Below, in pieces: positions 1 to 8,219 of a DNA stretch of 64,000 nucleotides (positions are counted from its first letter, which is position 1; every line of letters starts with the position of its first letter). The notes beneath the pieces are model-generated. The model was given only the letters and a program-made list of their open reading frames with translations. It ran no database searches and was not told where the DNA came from. The position numbers and the translations under genes were made by a program. Location of the stretch: the NCBI GenBank assembly GCA_017303975.1, contig JAFLBG010000004.1, forward strand, positions 62,001 through 126,000, in the 5' to 3' direction. The DNA is from Bacteroidota bacterium (GTDB taxonomy: Bacteria; Bacteroidota; Bacteroidia; JAFLBG01).

Positions 1-1616
1 ATTATTTTAACAATATACACGCCTTCTGAAAATGTTGATAAATCAAGCTGTGTAGCGCTAGAGGTAATAGAAATGGTATTTAACCGTTTTCCATTGGCAC
101 TGAATAGTTCAAGCGTTGTTGTGTTTTCCTTGGAATACGAAGGGATATAAACTGTTGTGACCCCCTCTGTTGGATTTGGGATAAGTACTATGCTACCTTC
201 GGATAAACTTGTTGTAAATGAGTTTACCCAAACTGCATTGGCGTGCTTACTGGCCGATTTAGCAGACTGATTGTCAAAGCTGCTAACCGTGTAGTAATAG
301 CCGGAAGAAGCCGGAGCAGAAAAATCATCGTAATACGTGTTTGTAGTGGTGCCTATGTATTCCCAGTATCCTTCGTTGGTGGCAGAGCGGTACACTCTAT
401 ATCCGCCAAGTGGAAACGAGCCTGCGGTGCTTGCCTGCCACGATAGTGAGTAGTGGTCTTGAAAAGCAGTTGCTTGCAGCGAAGTGGGCACGGAGGGTGT
501 AAAAATGTTTGTACCTCGCCCGGCTACAAGCTCTGCAAAACCATTACCGCTCACGGGTTTTCCTCCTATCGTGCCTTTTAAAGATGTTCCCCCCTCCCAA
601 AACTTAAACAATACAACATTCGTCAACTGGTTTAGAATTAGGGGTGTCATTTCTACATTTATTCCACGCAAGGGATTGATAAATCGCCAACCGCTAGAAT
701 AATATTTATTATTCACTTGATCGTGCCAATAGCCCGTTCTTTCGAATATAAAAGTAGAACAGGTATCTTGTGAATCATCATCATACATAGCACTTACAAG
801 TCGTGACGATGGTGTGCTTGGAATACTGTTGGTATCTGAAAATATCTGCCAAATATTAAACTCCGATGGGGTTTGCGGAATGCCCGGTGTAGTGCCCGGT
901 TTATCGAGTTGAAGTGAAAACCACTCATAGTAATTGTCAGGATTAATACCTACTGTAAATGGTCCGTATTGCCTGTCTATCCAAGCAATGCCCGATGATA
1001 TAGTATCTACTACACCGGCAAATTTAATCGTACCGGTTACTTTCATGTTGGAGTAAGAGTAGTAGTAAGAAGAATCGCCTTGCTCACCAATAGCTATAAA
1101 CCCATCTTCTCCAACAATTAAAGGCGCTCTGTTACTTATCACATTTACATTCAGCTCATCGTTGTATATAATAGATTTTGCACGTGAATTGTAACTAAAT
1201 GTTTTGCCATCTGTGGGGTATGTCCACTTGGAGTAGTCGCTAATAAAGGGCGGTATGGTGTATGTAAAATCCCACTTGCCGGTTTGTTGCGAAAACACAA
1301 ACTGAGTAATATTTACATCGGTATGAAAAGTACCATCATTGGGCGTTGCAATATTAAAAATACGCATGGTAGCAGGTTTGGAAAAATAACACAACATCAC
1401 ATCGTACACCTTGTAATTAGGAGCCGAACCAATAATGTGCAAATTTAAATACCACCATTCCGTAGAGGTACTGGAACTTGTATGTTTACCATCATCAATG
1501 GGAAACGAGATTTTGCAATTGGGTGGTGTGTAGGGATAAGTTTGCCAGCTCTGTGCAAACATAGTTGCTGTAACAGCAAAAAAAATAAGCAAAGAGAAAA
1601 AGTGGTTATGTCGCAT
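1..1616 (-). CDS. Secreted AttH/CrtC-like lipocalin-fold protein with FN3 and T9SS type A sorting domain (3' end cut by window)
   Basis: The reading frame is open from ATG at 1616 to the window edge (538 codons), so the last few residues are missing. An N-terminal signal peptide ends at about residue 21 (TMFAQ). Residues about 30-360 carry hallmarks of the AttH/CrtC (hydroxyneurosporene synthase-like) family: EWWY at 53-56, WIDRQYG at about 212, and a late FWEGG...GFAELV stretch. A fibronectin type III domain follows (about 380-465), then the start of a type A T9SS sorting domain from about residue 470 (IPNPTEG, then SEGVYIVKI at the edge). By family it may be a hydratase/hydrolase-like lipocalin; the substrate is unknown. 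The T9SS tail implies export across the outer membrane. Family call is from motifs read by eye. Confidence 0.82.
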   Translation of the reverse strand, partial: MRHNHFFSLLIFFAVTATMFAQSWQTYPYTPPNCKISFPIDDGKHTSSSTSTEWWYLNLHIIGSAPNYKVYDVMLCYFSKPATMRIFNIATPNDGTFHTDVNITQFVFSQQTGKWDFTYTIPPFISDYSKWTYPTDGKTFSYNSRAKSIIYNDELNVNVISNRAPLIVGEDGFIAIGEQGDSSYYYSYSNMKVTGTIKFAGVVDTISSGIAWIDRQYGPFTVGINPDNYYEWFSLQLDKPGTTPGIPQTPSEFNIWQIFSDTNSIPSTPSSRLVSAMYDDDSQDTCSTFIFERTGYWHDQVNNKYYSSGWRFINPLRGINVEMTPLILNQLTNVVLFKFWEGGTSLKGTIGGKPVSGNGFAELVAGRGTNIFTPSVPTSLQATAFQDHYSLSWQASTAGSFPLGGYRVYRSATNEGYWEYIGTTTNTYYDDFSAPASSGYYYTVSSFDNQSAKSASKHANAVWVNSFTTSLSEGSIVLIPNPTEGVTTVYIPSYSKENTTTLELFSANGKRLNTISITSSATQLDLSTFSEGVYIVKI

Positions 1617-1681
1617 TTTAAAAAAGTTGAGCAAAGATATTGATAATTCTATTTCTCACAAGGGAGCCACTTTTTATAACA

Positions 1682-1712
1682 CCACCCTAACCCTCCTCAA
1701 GGAGGGAAAACA
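1682..1712. repeat. Dispersed hairpin repeat, copy 1
   Basis: CCCTCC-TCAA-GGAGGG (1691-1706) forms a 6-bp stem with a 4-base loop and is preceded by ACCACCCTAA. The reverse complement of 41541-41570 has the same layout (CACCCCTAG, then CCCCTCTCAAGAGGGG) with compensated differences in the stem. It lies between the start of the AttH-like gene and the end of the M42 peptidase gene. It resembles the small intergenic hairpin repeats common in Bacteroidota genomes; only two copies are visible here. Confidence 0.55.
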
Positions 1713-1761
1713 AAATTTAGTAATAGAACTAATCTTGTTTTTAAAATTCAATATTCACATC

Positions 1762-1775
1762 CCGATAGCTATCGG
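1762..1775. repeat. 14-bp perfect palindrome CCGATAGCTATCGG
   Basis: The sequence is a perfect palindrome just beyond the 3' end of the M42 peptidase gene. Very similar palindromes occur scattered through many Bacteroidota genomes. It is not followed by a T-run on the minus strand, so it is not a classical terminator. Its function is unknown. Confidence 0.4.
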
Positions 1776-1783
1776 CACAACAC

Positions 1784-2794
1784 TCAATATTGGCTTTTTA
1801 TATACGCCAAGCACAAGTCAATGGTGGCTTCTATACCTTTTTTGTGTGTACGCTCCACTCCGTGAGAAGCTGCTACCCCCGGACCAATTAGTGCTACACG
1901 AAAATCTTTTCCGGCTCTTAATGCAGCGGATCCGTCAGATCCGTAATAGGGATACACATCTAATTTGTAAGGAATTTTGTTTTTGTCTGCTAATTCTACC
2001 AATGTTTTTCTAAAGTGGAAATCGTATGGTCCACTGCTATCTTTCACACAGATAGAGCACGATACCTCGTTTCCTTCGCACGCGTTGCCCAACACACCCA
2101 TGTCAATTACTAACAACTCTTCAATAGTAGGAGCGTAGCCAGCGGTGCCGCCATGTCCAACTTCTTCGTAGGTGGAGAAAAATAATTCTACAGGTAACGA
2201 TTTTTTCTTTGCTGCCAAACGCCTTGCTAATTCAAATAAAACATAGCACCCGGCTTTATTATCCATAAAGCGTGATTTTATAAATCCACTTTTCAATTCT
2301 TGGTAACGAGGCTCAAAGCAAATAAAATCGCCCGTTTTTATGTCTAATTTTTCTACATCTTTTTTTGAATACACTTCTTCGTCAATACGTATGTGCATGT
2401 TTGAAACATCCCGTTTTTCTGTTTCTCTGGTGTTGTTGGCATGTGAAGAAGGGTTGTTTAATAACAATGTTCCGGAAAATTTTTTTCCATCCATGGTGAT
2501 TATTTTTACATATTCTCCTTCCGCACTGGTAAGTGAAAGTCCACCAAGCAATGAAATAGCAAGAGTTCCGTTTGCATTTATTCCAGATACTATTGCACCA
2601 AGTGTGTCAACGTGCGCTGCAATAGCTAATTTGGGGTTTTCTCCTAACTTGCATTTTACGGCTCCTTTGTTGGTGTACTCGGGTTTGTAGCCGTAGCTTT
2701 TTAATAAATTAAAAATATATTTTGATGCTTCGTGCGTATATCCCGTTGGAGAGTCAATATTTACAAGCTCTTCCAGAGTTTTATAATTGTTCAT
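1784..2794 (-). CDS. M42 family metallopeptidase (glutamyl aminopeptidase / endoglucanase M type)
   Basis: The 336-residue protein is a di-zinc aminopeptidase of the M42 family, cytoplasmic by lack of a signal peptide. Metal and catalytic motifs are all visible and in order: AHVDTLG (H61, D63), FMDNKAG (bridging Asp), TYEEVGHGG (catalytic Glu pair), VIDMG, and SHGVERTH near the C-terminus (last His ligand). Length agrees with the family. It removes N-terminal residues from peptides, but the exact specificity cannot be read from sequence. It lies 22 bases downstream of the SPFH lipoprotein gene on the same strand, so the two are probably co-transcribed. Confidence 0.88.
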   Translation of the reverse strand: MNNYKTLEELVNIDSPTGYTHEASKYIFNLLKSYGYKPEYTNKGAVKCKLGENPKLAIAAHVDTLGAIVSGINANGTLAISLLGGLSLTSAEGEYVKIITMDGKKFSGTLLLNNPSSHANNTRETEKRDVSNMHIRIDEEVYSKKDVEKLDIKTGDFICFEPRYQELKSGFIKSRFMDNKAGCYVLFELARRLAAKKKSLPVELFFSTYEEVGHGGTAGYAPTIEELLVIDMGVLGNACEGNEVSCSICVKDSSGPYDFHFRKTLVELADKNKIPYKLDVYPYYGSDGSAALRAGKDFRVALIGPGVAASHGVERTHKKGIEATIDLCLAYIKSQY

Positions 2795-2816
2795 GTTCTA
2801 TTAATTAGTGAAAAAC

Positions 2817-3587
2817 TTATTTTACCGATTGGAAAAGCACGGGAGAGTTGCCATACAACGGAGTATGTCCATCCCACTTTTCAATAAACATTTGTTGAAT
2901 AAGCATTGGTGTTAAGGATAGTTGTTTTAATTGATTAGCAGTTTTTTCAGCTTCAGCTTGTACAATTAGTTTTTTGGCTTGTGCCTCTGCAACTCGCAAT
3001 TCGTTTTCAACTTTCATGGCTTCTTGTACTGCTTTATTCTTCGCATTAACAGCATCTACAATTGTTTGGGGATATTTTAATCCACTTGTTAATTGTTCTA
3101 ACTTAAAACCCTCAGCCGATAACACATCGGATAGTGTTCTTTGTACATCTGTCTCGAATTTCTCTCTATTACTAACAATCTCGTCTGTGGTATATTTATT
3201 CATTTGTAAACGGAATGCATCTTTTACATAGTTTAAAATGGTGGTTCTACTTACTTCATCCAAATCTTTTCTATACTTACGAAATATATTTGGAGAATTT
3301 CCCGGTACTATATTAAAGGAGAGTGTTGGGTCAACAATAAATTCACTACCATCTTTTGCGTTTACATTAAATGCTTCGTAATCCACTGTTTGAATAAATG
3401 TTGCATACTGCGCTACATCTTCTGTCCATGGGTTGTACCAAACACGCCCGGTAACAAGCGATACATCTTGCACACCTTTTTCGCTACCATATTGTTTTAT
3501 TAAAATGCCTTCGTGCCCAGCGTCAATGCGCGTGCAGCTTGCAAGAACAAGTGTTAATAGGCTAAGCGTTAGGATTCTTTTTTTCAT
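2817..3587 (-). CDS. SPFH/Band 7 (prohibitin-like) domain lipoprotein
   Basis: 256 residues. The N-terminus is a lipoprotein signal with lipobox LASC (Cys18). The body is an SPFH/prohibitin-type domain (about 20-190: AGHEGILIKQYG at the start, DGSEFIVDPTLSFNI, then RDxL-like segments) followed by an Ala/Glu/Lys-rich helical stretch (about 185-225, AVQEAMKVENELRVAEAQAK) typical of the flotillin/prohibitin coiled coil. SPFH proteins form large membrane-bound rings or scaffolds and often control proteases; most are anchored in the inner membrane by a helix, so lipid anchoring is notable. It starts 26 bases inside the end of the upstream small membrane protein gene. Confidence 0.82.
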   Translation of the reverse strand: MKKRILTLSLLTLVLASCTRIDAGHEGILIKQYGSEKGVQDVSLVTGRVWYNPWTEDVAQYATFIQTVDYEAFNVNAKDGSEFIVDPTLSFNIVPGNSPNIFRKYRKDLDEVSRTTILNYVKDAFRLQMNKYTTDEIVSNREKFETDVQRTLSDVLSAEGFKLEQLTSGLKYPQTIVDAVNAKNKAVQEAMKVENELRVAEAQAKKLIVQAEAEKTANQLKQLSLTPMLIQQMFIEKWDGHTPLYGNSPVLFQSVK

Positions 3588-3786
3588 CTTTTTTTCTGTT
3601 TTTAATTAATAGTACGATATAGCGTATTAAAAAATAGTTTCCAATGGCAAAGACACAAAATAGAGCCACACCTGCTAATACAGCTGAGTCGGACTGTTTG
3701 CTTAATAGCTCTGCTATCCAAGAGAATAAATAAAACTCTGCAAAAATAATTAGAGGGGATGCAAAAATAAGATACTTTGGTTGCAT
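3562..3786 (-). CDS. Small two-helix membrane protein, unknown function
   Basis: I place the start at ATG 3786 (MQPKYLIFASPLIIF), giving 74 residues; the frame is open further upstream to 3912, but that stretch (MNWSKMIYCCVKHAY) is poor in ordinary coding character. Two hydrophobic helices are visible (about residues 4-22 and 32-56), followed by a Lys-rich tail (NRKKDEKKNPNA). Its end overlaps the start of the SPFH lipoprotein gene by 26 bases, suggesting translational coupling and a shared role at the membrane. I do not recognise the family. Confidence 0.55.
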   Translation of the reverse strand: MQPKYLIFASPLIIFAEFYLFSWIAELLSKQSDSAVLAGVALFCVFAIGNYFLIRYIVLLIKNRKKDEKKNPNA

Positions 3787-3994
3787 GTGTGATTTTTTAA
3801 GTATTCTTAAAGATATAGTAATCTTGCTAAAGTGTATACAGTTAAAATGCAAAAAATCTAACTTGCTGTAAGCGTGTTTAACACAACAATAAATCATTTT
3901 AGACCAATTCATTTATGGCTATTTCAAGTGGATTTGCGTTCAAATAATTATTAACTTATAGTAGCTGATTTAGACCTAATTCTTTCAGCTGTGA

Positions 3995-6900
3995 ATGAAC
4001 AAGAAGCTGCTTTTATTAGTTGGCTTGTTGATAGGCTTCTGTAGGTTTGTACTAGCACAACTTGTCGTTACAAATCAGGGAGCTACCGCAAGTACTATTG
4101 TTACTGGTTTTGCCGGTCAGGGACTTATTATCTCAAATGCAACGATTTCTTGCCCCTCCAACGCTTACGGAACATTTAGCAACGGAGGTACCACCAATCT
4201 AGGCATTGCCAGTGGAATACTTCTTACAACAGGTAGCGCATCGAATACGGCATTTGCAGCGGTAAACAATAGCGATATAAGTAACGGCACAAGCTGTAAC
4301 GACCCACAACTTTTAACATTAGATCCCGCTGCAACGTTTGATTGTTGTGTGCTAGAGTTTGATGTTGTGCCTCAATGCAGCCAAGTGGCAATTCGCTTTG
4401 TATTTGGTTCGGAAGAATACCCAACCTACGTTAATGCTACATTTAACGATGCTTTTGGCTTTTTCATTTCCGGTCCTAACCCTACAGGAGGATCTTATAC
4501 AAACTATAACATTGCCAGAATCCCAAGCACATCTACGATTGTTAGTATAGATAATATTAATGCTATTACCAATAGCTCTTATTTTGTAAATAACGCAACC
4601 GGTACAACTATTGTATATAATGGATTTACTACCGTTTTAACACAAAGTATAAGCGTTATCCCTTGTCAAACATATCACTTTAAATTGGCCATAGCCGATG
4701 CTTCTGATAGATGGTTTGATTCCGGTGTATTCATCGATTTTTTACAGTGTAGTAATCTTATGTCGCTCAATATGTTGAGTACGCCCACTGCTTGCGGTAA
4801 TACGAATGGTACCGCTAGAGTAATGGTGTCTAACAATACCGGACCTTATACGTATACATGGTCCCCCATGCCTACTGTAGGGCAAGGTACGGACAGCATT
4901 AGTGGACTTTCACCTGCTACTTATTCTGTTACCGTGGATGATAGTTATACTTGTATTTCCCCCATCACAGGCACTGTTGTTGTGGGTTCCGTAGCAACAA
5001 CAACCGTTAGCATAAATTCGCCCACTATCTGTGTCGGACAAACCACAACGCTCACAGCAACTCCATCAAGCGGAGGCGGAATCTATTTGTGGCAGCCCGG
5101 TGGCGCTACAACGCAGAGCATAAGCGTAAATCCGACCACAGCAACAAATTATACAGTTAGTTATACTTTATTTGGGTGCATCAGTTCGGAAGTTGCGAGT
5201 GTGTTTGTAAATCCGCCACCTACAGTAGCGGTAAACTCAACCTCTATTTGCGCGGGACAAAGCGCAGTACTTTCTGCAACAGGCGCAACATCGTATAATT
5301 GGAGCACGGGCGCTACATCTACTAGTATTGTTATTTCTCCAAGCACAAGTACAAATTACACGGTTACGGGTACTGCACTGGGCTGTAGTCAGCAAGCCAT
5401 AACTACCGTAAGTGTTGTGCCACTGCCTGTTGTTGCTGTAAATTCGACTTCTGTTTGTGCGGGACAAAGCGCAGTACTCTCTGCAACAGGCGCAACATCG
5501 TATAATTGGAGCACAGGCGCTACATCTTCGAGTATTTCTATTTCTCCAAGCACAAGTACAAATTACACGGTTACGGGTACTGCACTGGGCTGTAGTCAGC
5601 AAGCCATAGCTACTGTAATTGTTGTGCCACTACCTGTTGTTGCTGTAAACTCAACCTCTATTTGCACAGGACAAAGTGCAACCCTCTCTGCAACAGGCGC
5701 AACATCGTATAATTGGAGCACAGGCGCTACATCTTCCAGTATTTCTATTTCTCCAAGCGCGAGTTCGAATTACACAGTTACCGGTACTACATTAGGTTGT
5801 TCGGCTAGTACTATTGGGGTAGTTTCTATAACTCCACTGCCAATTATTAATGTTAATTCACAAGCGGTATGCATTGGACAATCTACTACACTGAGCGCGA
5901 GCGGAGCATCATCATATCTTTGGAGTACAAGCGAAACAACCTCAACTATTTCTGTATTACCAACCGCAACCACTAGCTATACCGTCACAGGAGCTCATTT
6001 GGGATGCAGTGATTTTGCAATAGCCACGGTAACCGTTAGTGCCAACCCTCCTGTAACTGCTAGTTCGGCACTGATTTGCGCGGGGCAAAGTGCTATACTG
6101 TCTGCAACAGGTGGAAATACGTATAATTGGAGCACTGGTGCAAGCACATCTGCCATTAGTGTTTCCCCAAGTATTACTACCAACTATACCGTTACAGGGT
6201 TTTTAACAGGCGGATGTTTTACTACAGTTGTAGCAACTGTAAGTGTAGTGCCGTTACCTATTGTTACAGCAAACTCAACATCTATTTGCTCGGGGCAAAA
6301 TGCTGCACTAACTGCTACCGGAGCTACTTCGTATGTATGGAATAATGCGTCTACTACCCATGTTATTATCGTAGCACCTACAACCACCACTAGCTATACT
6401 GTTACAGGAACTCAAGCAGGATGTTCTGCTACATCCGTAGCAACGGTAAGTGTAGCTCCACTGCCAATAGTATCTGTGAGTAGCACTACAATATGCGCGG
6501 GACAAACAGCTATACTTTCTGCTGCAGGAGCTACTGATTATAGTTGGAATACAGGAGCTACTTCCTCGGCTATCAATGTATCTCCTAGCACAACTACTTC
6601 CTATACAGTTGTAGGTGCTCATGTAGGTTGCTCTGCAACTAGCACCGGAACGGTATTTGTAGAAGCTGTCCCAAGCAGCACGGCCACAACTGCCTTACAA
6701 ACCATATGCAGTGGACAGAATGTAAATATAACACTTAACTCTGCTACAATCGGAACAGCCTTTGCGTGGCTTGTTTCACAAAGCAATACAATCGGTGCGA
6801 GTTCTGGTGCAGGAAATCTAATTCAACAACAACTCTACACAACAACAACTAATCTTGGAACGGCCACATACACTATTGTACCATCAGCCAATGGTTGTGT

Positions 6901-8194
6901 TGGACTACCAACTATTTTAACAATAACCGTTAATCCAACTCCAGTTATAACAACAACAGGTGATACAGCAGTTTGTAGTGGGAACACAGTATTACTAACC
7001 GCTAATCTACTTTCCAACACTACCTACAACTGGGTTGGGCCGAATGGATTCACGAGTTCTTTGCAACAAAATATTTTTACAAATATTTCTACTTCTGCTT
7101 CAGGTGTATACACGCTAACGGTAGCAGATGCAAACAATTGTTTTGATACGGCCTCTGTAAGCATTGTTGTAAATGCACTTCCCGTGGTTACTATTTCTTC
7201 GACTTCTCCTGTTTGTGAAGGTGGCATTATTGCTTTGTCTGCTAGTGGGGGCGCTAATTACAGTTGGACAGGAATCAATAGCTTTACCAGCGAATTATCG
7301 AACCCTGTAATTGCTAGTGCAACAGCAGCGGATAGTGGAATGTATAACGTAACTGCATCGGATAGTAACGGTTGCGTTAGTACAAATACGGTGTTAGTTA
7401 TAGTAAACCAAAAGCCACTTATAGCCCTTTCGGCAAATGCTACTTCCGGCTGCACTCCTTTGTGTGTAACCTTTTCAAACACATCTGTTGCCACTAACTA
7501 TGTATGGAATTTTGGTGATGGAACAACACTAACCACAAGTACTACTACTCAACATTGCTATAACACAAGCGGACTGTACGATGTAGCATTAGTAGCTACA
7601 AACGCAGCGGGGTGCTCGTCATCTTTAATCAAACAATCTTTTATTGATGTATTTCCCTCTCCAACAGCCAATTTTACTGCGACACCGGGATCTGCCAGTA
7701 TTTCAAATCCACACATTCAGTTTACAGATGGCAGTATAAATGCAACTTGGTGGAAATGGGATTTTGGGAATACTTCAAATGCCCAATCATCAGATCAAAA
7801 TCCATTTTACGTTTATCCGGATACAGGAACCTACACTATTGAGTTCATAACCGGTAATCAATTTGGCTGTACCGATACTGCCTACAAAGAAATTTATATA
7901 TTCTCTGATTTCACATTTTATATTCCTAACTCTTTTACTCCTAACGATGATAATTTAAATGATGTATTCATGCCTAAGCTGATGGGGGTTTTAGAAGGGG
8001 CCTACGAATTTCTAGTCTTCGATCGTTGGGGGAATGTCATTTTCAGAACGACTACTACTAATATTGGATGGGACGGCAAAATAGATGGAACTGACGGTGC
8101 AGCACAAATAGATGTATATATATGGAAAATTAACATCACCGATTTATTCGGGATTAAGCATAAGCTTGTGGGGCATGTAAATGTTATTAAGTAG
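3995..8194 (+). CDS. Giant cell-surface adhesin: choice-of-anchor L domain, tandem Ig-like repeats, PKD, T9SS type B sorting domain
   Basis: 1399 residues with a signal peptide (cleavage near FVLAQ, residue 22). Residues about 25-255 match the choice-of-anchor L domain (GIASGILLTTGSA, VFGSEEYPTYVN, FGFFISGP). A SprB-like Thr/Ser-rich stretch follows. Seven Ig-like repeats of 69-70 residues run from residue 410 to 893 (each ICxGQ...LSATGATSYxWSTGATS...TTNYTVTG...GCS...VPLP). Further Ig-like units lead to a PKD domain (about 1150-1215, WNFGDG). The last ~95 residues are a gliding-motility-associated, type B T9SS sorting domain (IPNSFTPNDDNLND, FDRWGNVIF, GWDG). It is likely displayed on the surface or released and used in adhesion; the ligand is unknown. 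Confidence 0.9.
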   Translation: MNKKLLLLVGLLIGFCRFVLAQLVVTNQGATASTIVTGFAGQGLIISNATISCPSNAYGTFSNGGTTNLGIASGILLTTGSASNTAFAAVNNSDISNGTSCNDPQLLTLDPAATFDCCVLEFDVVPQCSQVAIRFVFGSEEYPTYVNATFNDAFGFFISGPNPTGGSYTNYNIARIPSTSTIVSIDNINAITNSSYFVNNATGTTIVYNGFTTVLTQSISVIPCQTYHFKLAIADASDRWFDSGVFIDFLQCSNLMSLNMLSTPTACGNTNGTARVMVSNNTGPYTYTWSPMPTVGQGTDSISGLSPATYSVTVDDSYTCISPITGTVVVGSVATTTVSINSPTICVGQTTTLTATPSSGGGIYLWQPGGATTQSISVNPTTATNYTVSYTLFGCISSEVASVFVNPPPTVAVNSTSICAGQSAVLSATGATSYNWSTGATSTSIVISPSTSTNYTVTGTALGCSQQAITTVSVVPLPVVAVNSTSVCAGQSAVLSATGATSYNWSTGATSSSISISPSTSTNYTVTGTALGCSQQAIATVIVVPLPVVAVNSTSICTGQSATLSATGATSYNWSTGATSSSISISPSASSNYTVTGTTLGCSASTIGVVSITPLPIINVNSQAVCIGQSTTLSASGASSYLWSTSETTSTISVLPTATTSYTVTGAHLGCSDFAIATVTVSANPPVTASSALICAGQSAILSATGGNTYNWSTGASTSAISVSPSITTNYTVTGFLTGGCFTTVVATVSVVPLPIVTANSTSICSGQNAALTATGATSYVWNNASTTHVIIVAPTTTTSYTVTGTQAGCSATSVATVSVAPLPIVSVSSTTICAGQTAILSAAGATDYSWNTGATSSAINVSPSTTTSYTVVGAHVGCSATSTGTVFVEAVPSSTATTALQTICSGQNVNITLNSATIGTAFAWLVSQSNTIGASSGAGNLIQQQLYTTTTNLGTATYTIVPSANGCVGLPTILTITVNPTPVITTTGDTAVCSGNTVLLTANLLSNTTYNWVGPNGFTSSLQQNIFTNISTSASGVYTLTVADANNCFDTASVSIVVNALPVVTISSTSPVCEGGIIALSASGGANYSWTGINSFTSELSNPVIASATAADSGMYNVTASDSNGCVSTNTVLVIVNQKPLIALSANATSGCTPLCVTFSNTSVATNYVWNFGDGTTLTTSTTTQHCYNTSGLYDVALVATNAAGCSSSLIKQSFIDVFPSPTANFTATPGSASISNPHIQFTDGSINATWWKWDFGNTSNAQSSDQNPFYVYPDTGTYTIEFITGNQFGCTDTAYKEIYIFSDFTFYIPNSFTPNDDNLNDVFMPKLMGVLEGAYEFLVFDRWGNVIFRTTTTNIGWDGKIDGTDGAAQIDVYIWKINITDLFGIKHKLVGHVNVIK
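5222..6673 (+). repeat. Seven tandem 207-210 bp coding repeats inside the adhesin gene
   Basis: Units begin at 5222, 5429, 5636, 5843, 6050, 6260 and 6467; six are 207 bp and the fifth is 210 bp. The first three are nearly identical at the DNA level over long stretches (for example the segment encoding SATGATSYNWSTGATS), while the last four have diverged. This gradient suggests recent duplication at the 5' side of the array. Such identity allows copy-number change by recombination or slippage. Confidence 0.85.
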
Positions 8195-8219
8195 AGCGCT
8201 TTGGCTCTAATACAAAAAA

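Noticed and set aside
243-702. Two plus-strand open frames opposite the AttH-like gene
   Set aside because: They lie antisense to a clear coding frame with domain motifs and have no recognisable protein features.
3787-3912. N-terminal extension of the small membrane protein
   Set aside because: The extension lacks features of a signal or domain, while ATG 3786 starts directly before the first helix.
5222-6673. Regular repeats that could suggest a CRISPR array
   Set aside because: The 207-210 bp units are contiguous protein-coding repeats without spacers.
5161-7494. Several minus-strand open frames of 60-120 codons across the adhesin, with repeated Cys/Arg-rich peptides
   Set aside because: They are a by-product of the tandem repeats being free of stops in that antisense frame; the plus-strand frame is the gene.
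8195-8219. Short hairpin AGAGC...GCTCT between the adhesin and the trans-sulfuration gene as a terminator
   Set aside because: The stem is only five base pairs and the T-run is weak on either strand, so I do not call it.
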